A stretch of 64,000 nt of DNA from positions 2,666,001 to 2,730,000 of the forward strand of contig NZ_CP136946.1 of NCBI RefSeq assembly GCF_050916355.1. Direction: 5' to 3'. The DNA is from Jeongeupia wiesaeckerbachi (GTDB lineage Bacteria; Pseudomonadota; Gammaproteobacteria; Burkholderiales; Chitinibacteraceae). The first letter of the stretch is position 1. Every line of letters begins with the position of its first letter. Made by a program: the position numbers and the translations under genes. A model generated the notes under the pieces. It did no database searches, was not told the DNA's origin, and saw only the letters and a program-made list of their open reading frames with translations. Of this stretch, positions 41,597 through 51,230 are shown in pieces.

Positions 41597-42109
41597 ATGA
41601 AAGAGCATTTGTCCGCGCTGATCGACAGCGAGCTGGATACTGCGGCCGGCGCCGCGGTGCTGAGGCAGTTGGGCGCCGACGGCGAGCTGACGCAGGATCT
41701 GCAAGACTGGCAACTGATCAGTGATGCCATGCACGATCATCCGATCCTTTCCCCCGATTTCATGACGCGCTTCTCGGCGCGCTTGGCTGCCGAGCCGGTG
41801 GTGATCGCACCGCATGCGCTGAAGCGCAAGCGCTCCTTCCTCAAGCGTGCCCTCGTGCCGTTCTCGGCCGCCGCTTCCATCGCGTTTGTCGGCGTTGCAA
41901 GCTGGCAGGCCTACACCGGCGGCATGGGTGCGACAGCACCGTTGCCCGGTGCGCCGGCCGCGATCGAGCGGGTGGCCAGCAACGAGACGACTGCAAATGT
42001 AGATGCCGACCGCATCCATGATTACCTGGTTGCCCATCGTGAAGACGCGGGCAGCCCTTTCGCCGGCCAGGATATGGTCTCGATTTCCTATCAAGTTCCA
42101 CAACGATAA
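41597..42109 (+). CDS. rseA: Sigma-E anti-sigma factor RseA
   Basis: A 170-residue protein. The N-terminal cytoplasmic domain (MKEHLSALIDSELDTAAGAAVLRQL ... DWQLISDAM) binds sigma-E; a hydrophobic helix (ALVPFSAAASIAFVGVASW) crosses the membrane, leaving a short periplasmic part. The ATG at 41597 is chosen because AAGGAA lies 7 bp upstream; the ATG at 41582 lacks such a site. Confidence 0.9.
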   Translation: MKEHLSALIDSELDTAAGAAVLRQLGADGELTQDLQDWQLISDAMHDHPILSPDFMTRFSARLAAEPVVIAPHALKRKRSFLKRALVPFSAAASIAFVGVASWQAYTGGMGATAPLPGAPAAIERVASNETTANVDADRIHDYLVAHREDAGSPFAGQDMVSISYQVPQR

Positions 42110-42115
42110 ACGTCA

Positions 42116-43102
42116 ATGATGAAACTGAAGGGGTGGCTCTTTGCCGGTAGTCTGCTGTTCGCAGGATCCTCGCTTTCCGCGCTTGCAGCACCACCGGGTG
42201 AGCTGCTCGACCAAGCACAGGCCAATCAGCTCGTCCATCGCGTCACCGAAGCGCCCAAGACCCTGACCTTTCAGGGCATCTACATTCAGCAGCGGCACAA
42301 CTTCATGCAGAGCTATCGGGTCTTCCACCAGGGTGGTGGCGGATCCGATGTCGAGCGACGCGAATCGCTGGATGGGCCGCAGCTCGAATATCTGCGCCAC
42401 GGTGACCTGATCAGCGTGTTCACCCCCGACGCCCGACCGGTCACGCTGGACCGGCGCCACACCTCGAAGATGTTTCCAAGGCAGTTTCCGGATCAGGCGG
42501 ATGAGTTGCTCGGCAACTACCAGATCCGCAAGATCGGCCGTGAGCGTGTCGCCGGGCTGGATGCCGACATCTATGATTTCGAGCCACGTGACCGTTACCG
42601 TTTCCCGCATCGCTACTGGATCGACACAGGCAGCGGCTTGATGCTCAAGACGGTCATGTACGGTGCGCGCCGTGAAGTCACCGAAGTCTTCTCGTTCTCG
42701 CAGATCAATATCGGTGGCGCGCTCGACAAGCGCCTGCTCAAGCCGGTGAATCCGGTGCGGCCGGTGGTGCTTGAACAATTGCCGCAAACCCCGGTCGCCG
42801 ATCCGCACTGGCAGATCAACGATTTGCCGCCCGGCTTCAGACTGTTCCGCCAGCTCAAGCGCAATCTGCCGGGCAAAAACAAGCCGGTGCTGCATTATCT
42901 CTATGGTGACGGACTGGTAACGGTGTCGGTGTTCATCGAGCCGATCGATCCACGCATGCCGCAGGGGCTGACGCAGCAGAACGGCATCAGTCTCTATTCA
43001 CGCCAGACGGGTGGCTATATGGTCACCGCGCTGGGCGAAGTCCCCCCCGACACGGTGCAGGCCTTCAGTCAGGCCTTCAGTCCGCGCGGCGGCGACAAGT
43101 AA
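42116..43102 (+). CDS. rseB: Sigma-E regulator RseB (MucB)
   Basis: A 328-residue periplasmic protein (signal MMKLKGWLFAGSLLFAGSSLSALA) with the MucB/RseB pattern: AQANQLVHRVTEAPKTLTFQGIYIQQRH, PRQFPDQADELLGNYQIR and RYWIDTGSGLMLKTVMY. It protects RseA from proteolysis and senses envelope stress. It follows rseA by 6 bp. Confidence 0.93.
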   Translation: MMKLKGWLFAGSLLFAGSSLSALAAPPGELLDQAQANQLVHRVTEAPKTLTFQGIYIQQRHNFMQSYRVFHQGGGGSDVERRESLDGPQLEYLRHGDLISVFTPDARPVTLDRRHTSKMFPRQFPDQADELLGNYQIRKIGRERVAGLDADIYDFEPRDRYRFPHRYWIDTGSGLMLKTVMYGARREVTEVFSFSQINIGGALDKRLLKPVNPVRPVVLEQLPQTPVADPHWQINDLPPGFRLFRQLKRNLPGKNKPVLHYLYGDGLVTVSVFIEPIDPRMPQGLTQQNGISLYSRQTGGYMVTALGEVPPDTVQAFSQAFSPRGGDK

Positions 43103-43114
43103 CGCCTGGTCGCG

Positions 43115-43576
43115 ATGATTGACACCGAAGCACAGGTTGTCCGGACCGATGCATCGCACGCCTGGGTCGTCATTCGTCCGCATACGCCTTGCGGTAATTG
43201 CGATCCGCAGACCGGCTGCCGCTCGGTGGCGATCAGCCGCATGTTCGGTCAGGCGCAGCAGCAATACCGCGTTAATAATCCCCTTGGCGCCAAGGAAGGG
43301 GAGTATGTCAAAGTGGCCGTCGCAGAACGTACGCTGTTGCAGTCGGCCTTCTGGGCTTACGGTCTCCCGCTGTTGGCGATGTTGCTCGGTGCATTGATCG
43401 GCCGATTCGTGGGCACCGGCGTGCCGCTGGCCGAAGTGGCCGGCGCCGCGATCGGCTTTTGCGGCTCATTTGCGTGGCTGCGGCTGACGCGGCATCGCGT
43501 TGCCGATCAGGGTCCGGTCATTGTGTCCCGCCATGGCCAAATGCCACCGCCGCGCAGCTGCGCATCTGCCGATTAG
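43115..43576 (+). CDS. rseC: RseC/MucC family membrane protein
   Basis: A 153-residue protein with an N-terminal cysteine motif (CGNCDPQTGCRSVAISRMFG), a beta domain and two transmembrane helices (AYGLPLLAMLLGALIGRFV and AGAAIGFCGSFAWLRL). RseC/MucC proteins are part of the sigma-E operon and the SoxR-reducing system. Fourth gene in rpoE-rseABC. Confidence 0.9.
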   Translation: MIDTEAQVVRTDASHAWVVIRPHTPCGNCDPQTGCRSVAISRMFGQAQQQYRVNNPLGAKEGEYVKVAVAERTLLQSAFWAYGLPLLAMLLGALIGRFVGTGVPLAEVAGAAIGFCGSFAWLRLTRHRVADQGPVIVSRHGQMPPPRSCASAD

Positions 43577-43632
43577 GCTGTTTCATTTCAACGTTGTGTC
43601 TGTTTCATTCTCAAAATACTGGGTGATTGACC

Positions 43633-45060
43633 ATGAAGATGACTCGCTGGCTTGCAGCCGGGGTGTTGACGCTGGGTTTCGGTACCGCAAACGCGGCGGC
43701 GGTATCCGGCCTGCCTGATTTCACGCAACTTGTCGAAAAAGAAGGCAAGGCCGTCGTGAATATCTCGACCACCGGCAAGGTGCGCGAACCGGCGCAGCAG
43801 CAATGGAATGCCGATGACGATGTGCTGGACCTGTTCCGCCGCTTCGGTTTCCCGGTGCCGCCGGGCGCGCTGCCGCAACAGCCGGGCGCGCCGCGTGAAC
43901 GTCAGGTGCAGTCGCTGGGTTCGGGTTTCATCATCGATGGTAGCGGTTACATCCTGACCAATGCCCATGTCGTCGCCGATGCGGACGAAATCAAGGTCAA
44001 GCTGACCGACAAGCGCGAGTTCAAGGCCAAGGTCATCGGTTCGGACGCGCGGACCGACGTGGCCTTGCTCAAGGTCGACGCAGCCGGCCTGCCGAAGGTC
44101 GACCTCGGCGATAGCGAAGCCCTCAAGGTCGGTGAGTGGGTCGTGGCCATCGGTGCGCCGTTCGGGCTGGAAAACAGCGTGACCGCCGGTATCGTGTCGG
44201 CCAAGGGTCGTAACCTGCCGGATGAAACCTTCGTGCCTTTCATTCAGACCGACGTCGCGATCAATCCGGGCAATTCGGGTGGTCCGCTGTTCAATATGAA
44301 CGGCCAGGTCGTCGGCATCAATTCGCAGATCTACAGCCGCTCGGGCGGCTACATGGGCTTGTCGTTCTCGATTCCGATCGATGTGGCCATGAAGGTGGCC
44401 GACGAACTCAAGGCAACCGGCAAGGTGACTCGTGGCCGCATTGGTGTGGCGGTGCAGGATCTGAACGAAGATCTGGCCAAGACCTTCGGCCTGCCGAACA
44501 CCAATGGTGCGCTGGTGTCGTCGGTCGACAAGGATGGCCCGGCGGCCAAAGCAGGCCTGAAGCCGGGTGACGTCGTGCTCAAGTACAACGGCCAGCCGAT
44601 CAACAACACCGGTGATCTGCCACGCTTCGTCACTGCAACCAAACCCGGGGCGACGGTCAAGATCGGCATCTGGCGTGATCGCGCCGCGCGCGAATTGCCG
44701 GTCACCATCGGCCTGCTCGACAGCGCCGAAGGGCCGAACAAGGCGCGCGAATACAAGGGCGGATCGGCGCAGCAGGAAGACAGCCAGCGCTTCGGTCTGG
44801 TCTTGCGTGAGCTGGCGCCGCAACAATTGAAGGCGCTGGGGCTCAAGTACGGCCTGGCCATCCAGTCCGCGACCGGGGCTTCGGCCAAGGCCGGGCTGAT
44901 GCGTGGCGACGTGATCATTGGCGTTGGCGGCACCGACATTACCAGCATGCAGCAACTGCGCCAGATGCTGAGCGCGGTGAGGTCGGGCGAGTCGGTGGCG
45001 CTGCGGGTGATGCGCGACGGTGCGACGATCTTCATTTCGATGACGGCGCCGGCCAAGTGA
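43633..45060 (+). CDS. mucD: Periplasmic serine protease DegP/MucD
   Basis: A 475-residue protease with signal peptide (MKMTRWLAAGVLTLGFGTANA). The catalytic triad is visible: His in LTNAHVVADAD, Asp in DARTDVALLKV, Ser in NPGNSGGPLFN. Two PDZ domains follow (GALVSSVDKDGPAAKAGLKPGDV and TGASAKAGLMRGDVIIGVGG). It degrades misfolded envelope proteins and is part of the sigma-E cluster. Confidence 0.95.
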   Translation: MKMTRWLAAGVLTLGFGTANAAAVSGLPDFTQLVEKEGKAVVNISTTGKVREPAQQQWNADDDVLDLFRRFGFPVPPGALPQQPGAPRERQVQSLGSGFIIDGSGYILTNAHVVADADEIKVKLTDKREFKAKVIGSDARTDVALLKVDAAGLPKVDLGDSEALKVGEWVVAIGAPFGLENSVTAGIVSAKGRNLPDETFVPFIQTDVAINPGNSGGPLFNMNGQVVGINSQIYSRSGGYMGLSFSIPIDVAMKVADELKATGKVTRGRIGVAVQDLNEDLAKTFGLPNTNGALVSSVDKDGPAAKAGLKPGDVVLKYNGQPINNTGDLPRFVTATKPGATVKIGIWRDRAARELPVTIGLLDSAEGPNKAREYKGGSAQQEDSQRFGLVLRELAPQQLKALGLKYGLAIQSATGASAKAGLMRGDVIIGVGGTDITSMQQLRQMLSAVRSGESVALRVMRDGATIFISMTAPAK

Positions 45061-45305
45061 GGCCATTGCTCAAGCTGTACGGCCGCGAATACTGCGGCCT
45101 GTGCCTGACCATGCGCGACCAGTTGCAGCCTTTGGCCGCGCAGCATGGCTTTGTCGTCGAGTGGGTCGACATCGACGACAATGACGCGCTCGAGGCCTTG
45201 TATGGCGAACTGGTGCCGGTGCTGGCGACCGAGGAGGGGGCTGAAATCTGCCACTATCGCCTCGATGTGCAGGCGCTGGATGATTGGCGGGCGAAAATCC
45301 GGTAA
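45057..45305 (+). CDS. Glutaredoxin-family (DUF836-like) protein
   Basis: An 82-residue thioredoxin-fold protein from a GTG overlapping the mucD stop. LKLYGREYCGLCLTMRDQLQ contains the CxxC motif, and VEWVDIDDNDALEALYGELVPVLATEEGAEICHY matches small glutaredoxin-like proteins encoded beside lepA in betaproteobacteria. A terminator follows. Confidence 0.85.
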   Translation: MRPLLKLYGREYCGLCLTMRDQLQPLAAQHGFVVEWVDIDDNDALEALYGELVPVLATEEGAEICHYRLDVQALDDWRAKIR

Positions 45306-45326
45306 AATCAGTCGATTGGCTGATAC

Positions 45327-45353
45327 AGGGCACGCACGGCGTGCCCTTTTTTC
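45327..45353 (+). terminator. Terminator between the sigma-E cluster and lepA
   Basis: The stem GGGCACGC / GCGTGCCC followed by TTTTTT separates the glutaredoxin-like gene from lepA, which starts 15 bp later. Confidence 0.9.
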
Positions 45354-45368
45354 GTAACAACAGGTTCT

Positions 45369-47162
45369 ATGGATCACATCCGCAATTTCTCCATCATCGC
45401 TCACATCGACCACGGCAAATCGACGCTGGCAGACCGATTCATCCAGTTCTGCGGCGGTCTCGATATGCGCGAGATGAGTGCCCAGGTGCTCGACTCGATG
45501 GATATCGAGAAAGAGCGCGGCATCACCATCAAGGCCCAGACGGCGGCGTTGCAGTACAAGGCGCGCGACGGCAAGGTCTACAATCTGAACCTGATCGACA
45601 CCCCGGGGCACGTTGACTTCAGCTACGAAGTCAGCCGTTCGCTGTCGGCGTGCGAAGGCGCGCTGCTGGTCGTCGACGCCTCGCAAGGCGTTGAGGCACA
45701 GACGGTTGCCAACTGCTACACCGCGATCGAACTTGGCGTCGAAGTGCGCCCGGTGCTGAACAAGATCGACCTGCCCGCGGCCGAACCCGAGCGCGTGGCG
45801 CAGGAAATCGAAGACATCATCGGCATCGAAGCCGCCGATGCGGTGCGCGCGTCGGCCAAGTCGGGTATCGGTATCGAGGACATTCTGGAAGAGGTGATCA
45901 GCAAGATCCCGCCGCCCAAGGGCAATCCGGAAGGTCCGCTCAAGGCGCTGATCATCGACTCGTGGTTTGACAACTACGTCGGCGTGGTGATGCTGGTGCG
46001 TGTCGTCGACGGCGAAATTCGTCCGAAAGACAAAATTCTCTTCATGTCGACCAAGGCACAGCACCTGTGCGAACAGGTCGGCGTGTTTACGCCGAAATCG
46101 GTGCAGCGCGATGTGCTGCGCGCCGGCGAGGTCGGCTTTGTGATTGCCGGCATCAAGGAGCTGGCATCGGCCAAGGTCGGCGATACGATCACCATCGCCA
46201 AGACCCCGGCTGCCGCACCGCTACCGGGTTTCAAGGAAGTGAAGTCGCAGGTGTTCGCGGGTCTGTATCCGATCGAATCGCACGATTACGAGTCGCTGCG
46301 GGATTCGCTGACCAAGCTCAAGCTCAACGACGCCGCACTGGCGTTCGAACCCGAGGTATCGCAGGCGCTGGGCTTTGGTTTCCGTTGCGGCTTCCTGGGT
46401 CTCTTGCACCTCGAAATCGTCCAGGAACGCCTGGAGCGCGAGTTCGACATGGACCTCATCACCACGGCGCCGACCGTGGTGTACGAGCTGGTGCTCAAAG
46501 ACGGCACCATCACGCACATCGAAAACCCGTCCAAACTGCCCGAGCAGACCAAGTTCGAGGAAATCCGCGAGCCGATCATCACGGCGACCATCCTCGTGCC
46601 GCAGGACTATGTTGGCGCGGTGATGACGCTGTGCAATCAGAAGCGCGGTGCGCAGCGCAATATGCAATACATGGGTCGTCAGGTCATGCTGACCTACGAC
46701 ATGCCGATGGCCGAAGTGGTGATGGACTTCTTCGACAAGCTCAAATCGGTGTCGCGCGGTTACGCGTCGCTCGATTACGAGTTCAAGGAATTCCTGGCGG
46801 CCGATCTGGTCAAGCTCGATGTGCTCGTCAACGGTGACAAGGTCGATGCGTTGAGCCTGATCGTTCACCGCAGCACCAGTGTTTATCGCGGTCGCGAACT
46901 CGTCAGCAAGATGCGCGAGCTGATTCCGCGCCAGATGTACGACGTGGCGGTGCAGGCGGCGATCGGTGGCACCATCATCGCGCGTGAAAACGTCAAGGCA
47001 ATGCGCAAGGACGTGCTGGCCAAGTGCTACGGCGGCGACATTACCCGTAAGAAGAAACTGCTCGAGAAGCAGAAAGCGGGCAAGAAGCGCATGAAGCAGG
47101 TCGGCAACGTGGAAATCCCGCAGGAGGCATTCCTCGCCATCCTGCAAGTCAGTGACAAATAA
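45369..47162 (+). CDS. lepA: Elongation factor 4 (LepA)
   Basis: A 597-residue translational GTPase. G1 AHIDHGKSTLADRF, G3 LIDTPGHVDFSYEV and G4 LNKIDLPAAEPE are present, and the LepA-specific C-terminus reads VLAKCYGGDITRKKKLLEKQKAGKKRMKQVGNVEIPQEAFLAIL. It acts on ribosomes during elongation or assembly. Usual length for the family; it is followed by lepB after 21 bp. Confidence 0.97.
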   Translation: MDHIRNFSIIAHIDHGKSTLADRFIQFCGGLDMREMSAQVLDSMDIEKERGITIKAQTAALQYKARDGKVYNLNLIDTPGHVDFSYEVSRSLSACEGALLVVDASQGVEAQTVANCYTAIELGVEVRPVLNKIDLPAAEPERVAQEIEDIIGIEAADAVRASAKSGIGIEDILEEVISKIPPPKGNPEGPLKALIIDSWFDNYVGVVMLVRVVDGEIRPKDKILFMSTKAQHLCEQVGVFTPKSVQRDVLRAGEVGFVIAGIKELASAKVGDTITIAKTPAAAPLPGFKEVKSQVFAGLYPIESHDYESLRDSLTKLKLNDAALAFEPEVSQALGFGFRCGFLGLLHLEIVQERLEREFDMDLITTAPTVVYELVLKDGTITHIENPSKLPEQTKFEEIREPIITATILVPQDYVGAVMTLCNQKRGAQRNMQYMGRQVMLTYDMPMAEVVMDFFDKLKSVSRGYASLDYEFKEFLAADLVKLDVLVNGDKVDALSLIVHRSTSVYRGRELVSKMRELIPRQMYDVAVQAAIGGTIIARENVKAMRKDVLAKCYGGDITRKKKLLEKQKAGKKRMKQVGNVEIPQEAFLAILQVSDK

Positions 47163-47183
47163 CAAGGCAACAAGGGAAACTGC

Positions 47184-48137
47184 ATGAACTGGTATGTGAT
47201 CGGCGTCATTCTGCTCATTCTCGGCCCGGCGCTGATTGGCCTTGGCGCCAAGCACGAACGCAAGAACAACGAACCGCCGCAACTGGTGCAATACGGTTTC
47301 CTTTCCGCCATCGTCGGCGCCTTCATCCTGCTGGTGCAGCTGTTCTCGATCGCTGCGGCGCTGTTGATCTTCGTGCTGGTGACCGGCGTGGTCTGGGGTA
47401 TCGACAAATTTGTCCTCGCCAGAAAACGCGGCGAAGCACGGCCTTCGGATTGGGTCGAGTACGGCCGGGGTTTCTTTCCGGTCATCCTCGCCGTTTTCCT
47501 GCTGCGCTCGTTCCTGGTCGAGCCGTACCAGATTCCGTCGAGTTCGATGCGTCCGGGATTGATCGTCGGCGACTTCATTCTGGTGAACAAGTTTGCCTAC
47601 GGTATCCGCATGCCGATCCTGAACGATGTGGTCGTGCACGTCGGCAAGCCTCAGCCGGGCGATGTGATGGTGTTCAACTACCCGGAAAAGCCGTCGATCG
47701 ACTACATCAAGCGAGTGATCGGTACGCCGGGCGACACGATCGAGTATCGCGGCAAGAAGTTGACGGTCAATGGCAAGCCGGTGCCGACGCAGGAGGCCGG
47801 GCAGCTGCAATACACCGAAGGCGTGTACCTGATCGACAACCAGCAATACACCGAAAAGCTTGGCGAGCACATCTACAACACACTGCAAATGGATGTGCCG
47901 GAAGTGAATCTCGCCGAAGTGCGTGATTTTCCGTTCCGCGAAAACTGCCGCTATGATGACGAGGGCTTCAGCTGCAAGGTGCCCGACGGCTACTATTTCA
48001 TGATGGGTGACAACCGCGACCACAGTGCCGACAGCCGCTACTGGGGCTTCGTGCCGGACAAGTACATTGTCGGCAAGGCGTTCCTGGTGTGGTTCAACTT
48101 CAAGCAACTGAGCCGCATCGGCACCAAAATCCAGTGA
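47184..48137 (+). CDS. lepB: Signal peptidase I
   Basis: A 317-residue inner-membrane protease with two or three N-terminal transmembrane segments. The catalytic Ser is in PSSSMRPGLIVGDFILVNKF and the catalytic Lys in DYIKRVIGTPGDTIEY; MGDNRDHSADSRYWGFVPDKYIVGKA is the conserved box E. It removes signal peptides of exported proteins. Confidence 0.96.
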   Translation: MNWYVIGVILLILGPALIGLGAKHERKNNEPPQLVQYGFLSAIVGAFILLVQLFSIAAALLIFVLVTGVVWGIDKFVLARKRGEARPSDWVEYGRGFFPVILAVFLLRSFLVEPYQIPSSSMRPGLIVGDFILVNKFAYGIRMPILNDVVVHVGKPQPGDVMVFNYPEKPSIDYIKRVIGTPGDTIEYRGKKLTVNGKPVPTQEAGQLQYTEGVYLIDNQQYTEKLGEHIYNTLQMDVPEVNLAEVRDFPFRENCRYDDEGFSCKVPDGYYFMMGDNRDHSADSRYWGFVPDKYIVGKAFLVWFNFKQLSRIGTKIQ

Positions 48138-48172
48138 TCCGGCCTACCGGACGAGAACGGGGAGATTCACCA

Positions 48173-48535
48173 ATGCGTACGCAACGCGGTTTGTCCTTTT
48201 TCGGCTTCATCATCATCGCGGGCTTTGTCGCGGCGGCGGCCGTGGTCTTTTTCAAAGTGGTGCCGGCGTATGTCGAGTACTTCAACGTCAAAAAGGCCGT
48301 CGCCAGCGTTGCCAAGGATCAGGGGACCCAGCCGCCGGCGGCGATCCGCGAATCCTTCGACAAGCACGCCAATATCAGCGACATCAAGGCGGTCTCGGGC
48401 AAGGACCTGCAGATCGTTCCGGCCGGTGGCAAGACCTCGATCAGCGTCGGCTATGAAAAAGTCGTGCCGGTCGTCGCCAACATCAGCCTATTGTTTGATT
48501 TCAACGTGGAGGCAGCCGGTTCCGGCGCCGAGTAA
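48173..48535 (+). CDS. DUF4845 membrane protein
   Basis: A 120-residue protein with an N-terminal, prepilin-like membrane segment (RGLSFFGFIIIAGFVAAAAVVFFKVVPAYVEYFNV) and a small extracytoplasmic domain. This fits DUF4845, whose genes commonly lie between lepB and rnc. Function unknown. It ends 7 bp before rnc. Confidence 0.88.
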   Translation: MRTQRGLSFFGFIIIAGFVAAAAVVFFKVVPAYVEYFNVKKAVASVAKDQGTQPPAAIRESFDKHANISDIKAVSGKDLQIVPAGGKTSISVGYEKVVPVVANISLLFDFNVEAAGSGAE

Positions 48536-48542
48536 ACCCTCA

Positions 48543-49244
48543 ATGTCTGTTGTTTTGCCTGCCGAGCGCCTGATGAAGGTGCTCGGTTATTCATTTCAGG
48601 AGCCGCAACGCCTCAAGCAGGCGCTGACGCATCGCAGTTATTCATCGACGCACAATGAGCGTCTGGAATTCGTCGGCGACGGCATCCTGAACGCCGTCAT
48701 CGCCCGCACGCTGTATCTGGCGTTTCCACAGCTCACCGAAGGCGAGTTGTCGCGCTTGCGCGCCAGCCTGGTCCGCCAGGAGGCGCTGGCCGACGTGGCC
48801 AGCGAGATGCAGCTCGGTGACTATCTATCGCTGGGCGAAGGTGAGCTCAAGAGTGGTGGCCACCGTCGGCCGTCGATTCTGGCCGATGCGCTCGAAGCGA
48901 TCTTCGGTGCCATCTGGTTCGATGGCGGCTTTAGCGAAGCCGAGCGGGTGATTTCGATGCTGTTTGCGTCAAGGGTCGCAAAAATCGATCCGGCGCAGGC
49001 GTTGAAGGATCCGAAAACCGGGTTGCAGGAGTGGCTGCAGGCGCGCCGCCAGCCCTTGCCCGAATATGTGCTGGCCCGTCAGGAAGGCGAGTCGCCCAAC
49101 CAGTTGTTCGAGGTGGTGTGCCTCGTCCGTGGTTTGCAGGTCGAAGCGCGCGCCGAAGGTCCAAGCCGGCGCAATGCCGAACAACAAGCCGCTGCGGCGG
49201 CACTGGCGCTGCTGCGGGAACGTCACCCGGGCAAGCGCCTCTAA
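48543..49244 (+). CDS. rnc: Ribonuclease III
   Basis: A 233-residue double-strand-specific RNase. The signature HNERLEFVGDGILNAVIA and the second acidic site DALEAIFGAIWFDGG are present, followed by a double-stranded RNA binding domain (DPKTGLQEWLQARRQPLPEY ... RRNAEQQAAAAAL). It processes rRNA and other structured RNAs. It is followed by era. Confidence 0.96.
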   Translation: MSVVLPAERLMKVLGYSFQEPQRLKQALTHRSYSSTHNERLEFVGDGILNAVIARTLYLAFPQLTEGELSRLRASLVRQEALADVASEMQLGDYLSLGEGELKSGGHRRPSILADALEAIFGAIWFDGGFSEAERVISMLFASRVAKIDPAQALKDPKTGLQEWLQARRQPLPEYVLARQEGESPNQLFEVVCLVRGLQVEARAEGPSRRNAEQQAAAAALALLRERHPGKRL

Positions 49245-49278
49245 GCTGCAGGGCCCTGCGCCCTGCACGGAGAATTCC

Positions 49279-50214
49279 ATGACTGAAGAATTGATGCTGC
49301 CGGAAGAATCGGCGGCCGAAGACTATCGCTGCGGCTTTGTCGCCATCATCGGCCGGCCGAACGTCGGCAAATCGACGCTGATGAACCATCTGATCGGCAT
49401 GAAGGTGAGCATCACCTCGCGCAAGGCGCAAACCACGCGCCACCGGATTACCGGCGTGTTGACCAATGAAACGGCCCAGTTCGTCTTCGTCGATACCCCG
49501 GGTTTTCAGACGCGTTACCGCAATGCGCTGAACCAGGCGATGAACCGCAGCGTGACGACGACACTGGCCGACGTCGATGCGATCCTGTTCGTCGTTGAAG
49601 CTGGCCGCTTCACGCCGCAGGACGAGGACGTGCTGAAGCTGTTGCCGAAGGATCAGGCTGTGCTGCTGGTCGTCAACAAGGTCGACGAGATCGAGGACAA
49701 GGCTGCACTACTGCCCTTTATCGAATCGGTGGCGCAGAAGCACGACTTCACAGCCATCGTGCCGATCTCGGCGCAGAAGAAGCAGAAGCTCGACGTGCTG
49801 CTTCAGGCGATCGAGCCGCTGCTGCCGCATTCGGCGCCGATGTATGAAGAAGACCAAGTCACCGATCGCAGCGAGCGCTTCCTGGCCGCTGAAATCATCC
49901 GCGAGAAGATCTTCCGGATGATGGGTGACGAACTGCCGTATGCGATCACCGTCGAAATCGAGAAATTCGACGAAGAGGAAATGAAGGACGGCCGCACGCT
50001 CAAGCGCATTTATGCCGCGGTGCTGGTCGACCGTGACAGCCAGAAGGCGATGCTGATCGGCAAGAACGGCGAGAAGCTCAAGCGCATCGGCACCGAGGCG
50101 CGCCAGGACATGGAAAAGCTGTTTGACGGCAAGGTGTATCTGGAGGTCTGGGTCAAGGTCAAGAGCGGCTGGGCCGACGATACCCGGTTGCTGCGCCAGT
50201 ACGGCTTCGAATAA
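49279..50214 (+). CDS. era: GTPase Era
   Basis: A 311-residue GTPase: G1 IIGRPNVGKSTLMN, G3 FVDTPGFQTR, G4 VVNKVDEIED, then a KH domain (LIGKNGEKLKRIGTEARQDMEKLFDGKVYLEVWVKVK). It binds 16S rRNA and helps 30S assembly. The ATG at 49279 follows GGAGAATTCC. The longer open frame upstream overlaps rnc and is rejected. Confidence 0.97.
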   Translation: MTEELMLPEESAAEDYRCGFVAIIGRPNVGKSTLMNHLIGMKVSITSRKAQTTRHRITGVLTNETAQFVFVDTPGFQTRYRNALNQAMNRSVTTTLADVDAILFVVEAGRFTPQDEDVLKLLPKDQAVLLVVNKVDEIEDKAALLPFIESVAQKHDFTAIVPISAQKKQKLDVLLQAIEPLLPHSAPMYEEDQVTDRSERFLAAEIIREKIFRMMGDELPYAITVEIEKFDEEEMKDGRTLKRIYAAVLVDRDSQKAMLIGKNGEKLKRIGTEARQDMEKLFDGKVYLEVWVKVKSGWADDTRLLRQYGFE

Positions 50215-50396
50215 AGCCTGTCTCATTGGGCCGCTACGCCCGCGCATTTTGGCCTCGTCTGCTGCTCCGAACACCGAAGGGCTTCCTTCGGGCGTCCTCA
50301 TGTACTTTTAGGGTATGCCGGTTTCTGCGCGCCAGGCGGGGCCAAGCTGTTTTGGCTTGCTGTCTCACTAAGGCTGGCTTCTGATGGCTGTTTCCG

Positions 50397-51158
50397 ATGG
50401 CTGAGAAATCTCCCCGTAAACCGCGGCGCAAGCCGGCCGGCGACGTTCCGCGCGTCGATGCGCAGCCGGCTTTCATCTTGCATCAGTATGCGTATCGCGA
50501 GACCAGCCGGCTGCTTGATGTCTATAGCCGGGATCTGGGCCGGGTGATGATCGTTGCGCGTGGCGTGCAACGGCCGGGTTCGCAGTTGCGCGGCAGCCTG
50601 CTGGCCTTCCAGCCGCTCCTGCTAGCATGGTTCGGTGCTGGCGAGGTCAAGACCCTGCATGCGGCCGAATGGCAGGGCGGTTTGCCGCAGTTGAGCGGCT
50701 TGCCGTTGCTGTGCGGTTTCTATCTGAACGAGCTGCTGATGAAGCTGCTGCCGCGCGAAGATGCGTATCCGGCACTGTTTGGCGCTTACTTCGATGCAAT
50801 CCGCCAACTGGGTCGAGCCGCCAACGACCGGGCGGCGGTCGAGCCGGTACTGCGCAGTTTCGAGCTGACCTTGTTGCGGGCGCTGGGATACGCACCCGCG
50901 CTCGGCCGTCTTGCGGACGACACGCCACTGCAGCCGACAAAGCGCTACGGTTTCGATCCCGGCCTGGGCGTGGTGCCGGCGCGGCACGATGCGATGCAAT
51001 TCGATGCGGCCGCGCTGCTGGCGATCGAGGCGGGCGACTTTGGCGACGAACGCGTTCTGGCGCAGGCAAAGCTGCTGATGCGTCTGGCGTTCGCGCCCTT
51101 GCTGGCCGACGCGCCGCTGCACACCCGGCAATTGCTCATCGACCTGCAGACGCTATAG
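50397..51158 (+). CDS. recO: DNA repair protein RecO
   Basis: A 253-residue protein with an N-terminal OB-fold (FILHQYAYRETSRLLDVYSRDLGRVMIVARGVQRPGSQLRGSL) and a helical C-terminal part (LCGFYLNELLMKLLPREDAYPALFGAYFDAI). RecO loads RecA with RecR in gap repair. A 182-bp gap without a gene separates it from era; I see no clear element there beyond short inverted repeats. Confidence 0.93.
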   Translation: MAEKSPRKPRRKPAGDVPRVDAQPAFILHQYAYRETSRLLDVYSRDLGRVMIVARGVQRPGSQLRGSLLAFQPLLLAWFGAGEVKTLHAAEWQGGLPQLSGLPLLCGFYLNELLMKLLPREDAYPALFGAYFDAIRQLGRAANDRAAVEPVLRSFELTLLRALGYAPALGRLADDTPLQPTKRYGFDPGLGVVPARHDAMQFDAAALLAIEAGDFGDERVLAQAKLLMRLAFAPLLADAPLHTRQLLIDLQTL

Positions 51159-51230
51159 CGTAGGCAGCACGGTAGCCGCTACACTTTGCGTTTTTTGCCG
51201 GCCTGTTGCCGGCGTGAACGGGAACCATAG

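Noticed and set aside
50215..50396. Possible small gene or RNA between era and recO
   Set aside because: The 182-bp gap has no open frame with a ribosome binding site and only short weak inverted repeats; nothing can be supported.
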